The notes under the pieces are model-generated. The model ran no database searches. It was not told the origin of the DNA and saw only the letters and a program-made list of their open reading frames with translations. DNA of 64,000 bases, taken from Micavibrio sp. Lineage in GTDB: Bacteria > Pseudomonadota > Alphaproteobacteria > Micavibrionales > UBA2020. The stretch's first letter is position 1. Every line of letters begins with the position of its first letter. The stretch lies in contig JAPWJZ010000008.1 of NCBI GenBank assembly GCA_028283745.1, positions 651,762-715,761 of the forward strand, written 5' to 3'. Made by a program: the position numbers and the translations under genes. This document shows, one piece after another, positions 61,694-64,000 of this stretch.

Positions 61694-61716
61694 AAGGGGC
61701 CGAAAGCGGCCTTTTT
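61694..61716 (+). terminator. Rho-independent terminator of the SCO gene
   Basis: GGCCG (61698-61702) and CGGCC (61707-61711) with an AAAG loop is extended by A-T and G-T pairs and followed by TTTTT (61712-61716). Confidence 0.75.
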
Positions 61717-61724
61717 GGCGCAAA

Positions 61725-61775
61725 GCGCAGGGATTAGCGTTGCATAGAATCTCTAGATCATGCTAAATCCTGCGC
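61725..61775. repeat. Imperfect inverted repeat before atpH
   Basis: GCGCAGGGATTAGC (61725-61738) and GCTAAATCCTGCGC (61762-61775) match at 12 of 14 positions around a 23-base loop, 105 bases before atpH. It could be a leader structure of the ATP synthase operon or a regulator site. Confidence 0.4.
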
Positions 61776-61879
61776 GACCCGGTAGTGCGTATGCACCACA
61801 TATATATAAGCCACGTGCAAAAGCGCTGCAGGGATAGAGATTTAAAGTTTGGCATTCTGATTTTTGTGGGGAGACAGCC

Positions 61880-62473
61880 TTGGCAGGTCAGTCGGGAAAC
61901 CAGGACATCGCAAGACGCTACGCCACCGCTTTCTTCGCGCTGGCGTCGGAAGCTGGCCAGATTGACCAGATTTCCAAGGACCTTGAAACGGTCGCGGCCA
62001 TTCTCGCCTCGGGCGGGGACATGGACGCTTTCCTCCATAACGCAACGCTGCGCCGCGAAGACCAGGCAAAAGCCCTCGTCGCCATCGCCGCGCATTACAA
62101 AGTTTCCGCGCTGACCACCAAGCTGCTCGGCACCGTCGCGCAAAAGCGCCGCCTGCCCGACCTTGCCGGCATCGTCGCCGCCGTGCAGGATAAAATCGCT
62201 GATTTCCGCGGCGAAGTCACCGCCGATGTCACGGCCGCGCAGGCGCTCGACCAGGAACAGATCAACGAAATCGCCGCAGGCCTGAAGCAGGTTCTCGGCA
62301 AGACCGTGAACGTGAATTTGACCATCGACCCGTCCATCACCGGCGGCCTGATCATCAAGGTCGGCTCCCGCCTGATCGACAGCTCGGTCAAGACCAAGCT
62401 GGAGCGCCTGCACCGCGCTCTTAAAAACACCAACGAATTATCCGATAAAGCCAAAATGAAAGAGGTAGCTTAA
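61880..62473 (+). CDS. atpH: ATP synthase F1 subunit delta
   Basis: The 197-residue product begins [22 protein letters not shown], the family's N-terminal helical domain, and ends with [16 protein letters not shown]. The start is an unusual TTG with a strong GGGGAG site (61868-61873). Delta links F1 to the Fo stator. atpA follows after 4 bases, the normal order for alphaproteobacterial atpHAGDC operons. Confidence 0.93.
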   Translation: MAGQSGNQDIARRYATAFFALASEAGQIDQISKDLETVAAILASGGDMDAFLHNATLRREDQAKALVAIAAHYKVSALTTKLLGTVAQKRRLPDLAGIVAAVQDKIADFRGEVTADVTAAQALDQEQINEIAAGLKQVLGKTVNVNLTIDPSITGGLIIKVGSRLIDSSVKTKLERLHRALKNTNELSDKAKMKEVA

Positions 62474-62477
62474 CGTC

Positions 62478-64000
62478 ATGGAAATCCGCGCAGCAGAAAT
62501 TTCCTCCATTCTCAAAGACCAGATCTCCAAGTTCGGCGCAGAAGCCGATGTTGCCGAAGTCGGCCAGGTCGTTTCCGTCGGTGACGGCGTCGCCCGCGTT
62601 TACGGCCTCGACAAGGTGAAAGCCGGCGAGATGGTCGAGTTTTCAAACGGCATCAAGGGCATGGCTCTTAACCTCGAAACCGACAACGTCGGCGTGGTTA
62701 TTTTCGGCGACGACCGCGACATCAAGGAAGGCGACACCGTGCGCCAGACCGGCGAGATCGTGTCTGTGCCCGTCGGCAAGGAACTGCTGGGCCGCGTTGT
62801 TGACGCGCTTGGCAACCCCATCGACGGCAAAGGCCCGCTGAAGGCCAAAGAAACCCGCCGCGTGGACGTGAAGGCCCCCGGCATCATCGCCCGTAAATCG
62901 GTTTCCGAACCGATGCAGACGGGCCTGAAAGCCATTGACGCCCTCGTGCCGATCGGCCGCGGCCAGCGCGAACTTATCATCGGCGACCGCCAGACCGGCA
63001 AGACCGCAATTGCGCTCGACACCATCCTGAACCAGAAAGAAATCAACAAAGGCACAGACGAGAAGAAAAAGCTGTATTGCGTTTACGTCGCTATCGGCCA
63101 GAAACGCTCGACCGTTGCCCAGCTGGTGAAAACGCTGGAAGAAAACGGCGCGATGGAATATTCCGTCGTCGTGGCTTCCACTGCGTCCGAACCCGCGCCG
63201 CTGCAATACCTTGCGCCCTACACCGGCTGCACCATCGGCGAATTCTTCCGCGACAACGGCATGCATGCCCTGATCGTGTACGATGACTTGTCCAAACAGG
63301 CCGTTGCCTACCGCCAGATGTCCCTGCTGCTGCGCCGCCCGCCGGGCCGCGAAGCATATCCCGGCGACGTGTTCTATCTACACTCCCGCCTGCTGGAGCG
63401 CGCATCGAAGCTCAACGACGACCTCGGCTCGGGCTCGCTCACCGCGCTGCCGGTTATTGAAACACAGGCGGGTGACGTTTCGGCGTACATCCCGACCAAC
63501 GTGATTTCGATTACCGATGGCCAGATCTTCCTTGAAACCGGCCTGTTCTACAAAGGCGTGCGTCCTGCCATTTCCGTCGGTCTTTCCGTTTCCCGCGTCG
63601 GTTCCGCCGCGCAGACGAAAGCGATGAAGCAGGTCGCCGGTACCATCAAGCTCGACCTCGCGCAGTTCCGCGAGATGGAAGCCTTCGCCCAGTTCGCGTC
63701 CGACCTCGACGCGTCGACGCAAAAACTGCTCGCCCGCGGCACGCGCCTGACGGAGCTGCTGAAGCAGCCCCAGTACAGCCCGCTGTCGATGGAAGAGCAG
63801 GTCTGCGTGCTGTTCGCCGGCGTGAACGGCTACCTCGACAGCGTTGCGGTAAAAGATGTCAACGCATACGAAGCACAGCTGCTGAACGCGCTGCGCTCCT
63901 CGGGTGCGTCCATCCTCGCTTCCATCCGTACGGAGCAAAAAATCTCCGACGACGTGAAAGCGCAGCTGGTGAAGTTCGTTGAAGAATTCAGCGCGACCTT
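62478..64000 (+). CDS. atpA: ATP synthase F1 subunit alpha (cut by window edge)
   Basis: The gene runs off the right edge after 507 codons, only a few codons short of the usual 510. It opens [16 protein letters not shown]. The P-loop is G-D-R-Q-T-G-K-T and the conserved [12 protein letters not shown] segment is seen. It forms the non-catalytic nucleotide sites of F1. atpG is expected just beyond the window. Confidence 0.97.
   Translation, partial: MEIRAAEISSILKDQISKFGAEADVAEVGQVVSVGDGVARVYGLDKVKAGEMVEFSNGIKGMALNLETDNVGVVIFGDDRDIKEGDTVRQTGEIVSVPVGKELLGRVVDALGNPIDGKGPLKAKETRRVDVKAPGIIARKSVSEPMQTGLKAIDALVPIGRGQRELIIGDRQTGKTAIALDTILNQKEINKGTDEKKKLYCVYVAIGQKRSTVAQLVKTLEENGAMEYSVVVASTASEPAPLQYLAPYTGCTIGEFFRDNGMHALIVYDDLSKQAVAYRQMSLLLRRPPGREAYPGDVFYLHSRLLERASKLNDDLGSGSLTALPVIETQAGDVSAYIPTNVISITDGQIFLETGLFYKGVRPAISVGLSVSRVGSAAQTKAMKQVAGTIKLDLAQFREMEAFAQFASDLDASTQKLLARGTRLTELLKQPQYSPLSMEEQVCVLFAGVNGYLDSVAVKDVNAYEAQLLNALRSSGASILASIRTEQKISDDVKAQLVKFVEEFSAT

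Overview
The window looks like chromosomal DNA of an alphaproteobacterium. The clues are a DivK-PleD pair, an EipB (DUF1849) envelope protein, an ECF sigma/ChrR-like pair, an IalB-like protein, a 17 kDa-antigen-type glycine-zipper lipoprotein, ppx near rnd and aspS, and atpH followed directly by atpA. Coding DNA is GC-rich and dense, and no gene-free stretch exceeds about 300 bases. I cannot name the genus. No rRNA, CRISPR array, prophage or insertion sequence was seen.

Layout: 1-6.9 kb holds an edge-truncated lipoprotein, two unknown proteins, a cupin pair, tRNA-Thr and a puuA-puuB pair for gamma-glutamyl-polyamine breakdown. 7-12.5 kb holds dnaX, ybaB, xthA and two ankyrin proteins, with no recR after ybaB. 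12.5-20.6 kb holds a GIY-YIG protein, a tandem nuclease-like protein, xerC, a HIT protein, DUF484, transaldolase, priA and a SixA-like phosphatase. 20.6-28 kb holds ppx, an AT-rich islet encoding a HEPN-like/CBS protein, an MreB-like fragment protein, rnd, a putative metallopeptidase and aspS. 28-37.5 kb holds a second PuuB-like oxidase, an ankyrin protein, a tandem HAD protein with one degenerate active site, diguanylate cyclases, eipB, divK, pleD and rpmG. 37.5-44.8 kb holds the ECF sigma/ChrR-like pair, the ialB-like gene, pdxH, htpG and phhB. 44.8-52.3 kb holds ppk, a PP2C phosphatase with permuted motif order, an SDR dehydrogenase and three tandem paralogues of unknown family. 52.3-64 kb holds tRNA-Arg, an SDR with a divergent XRE regulator, a hydrolase, csaA, a second unknown paralogue pair, a SCO1/SenC protein and atpHA.

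Functional links: PuuA makes gamma-glutamylated polyamine and PuuB oxidises it. Ppk and Ppx make and degrade polyphosphate. DivK and PleD belong to the alphaproteobacterial cell-cycle and c-di-GMP network, and a CtrA-like box lies upstream of divK. The ECF sigma factor has a promoter that fits self-activation, but its ChrR-like partner lacks the zinc-binding anti-sigma residues.

Most unusual features: (1) the AT-rich HEPN-CBS islet between the end of ppx and a diverged second copy of the last codons of ppx; (2) the PP2C phosphatase whose DGHGG motif is at the C-terminus; (3) two families of tandem unknown paralogues; (4) proteins with one intact and one degenerate copy of an enzyme domain (HAD-HAD and SNase-SNase).
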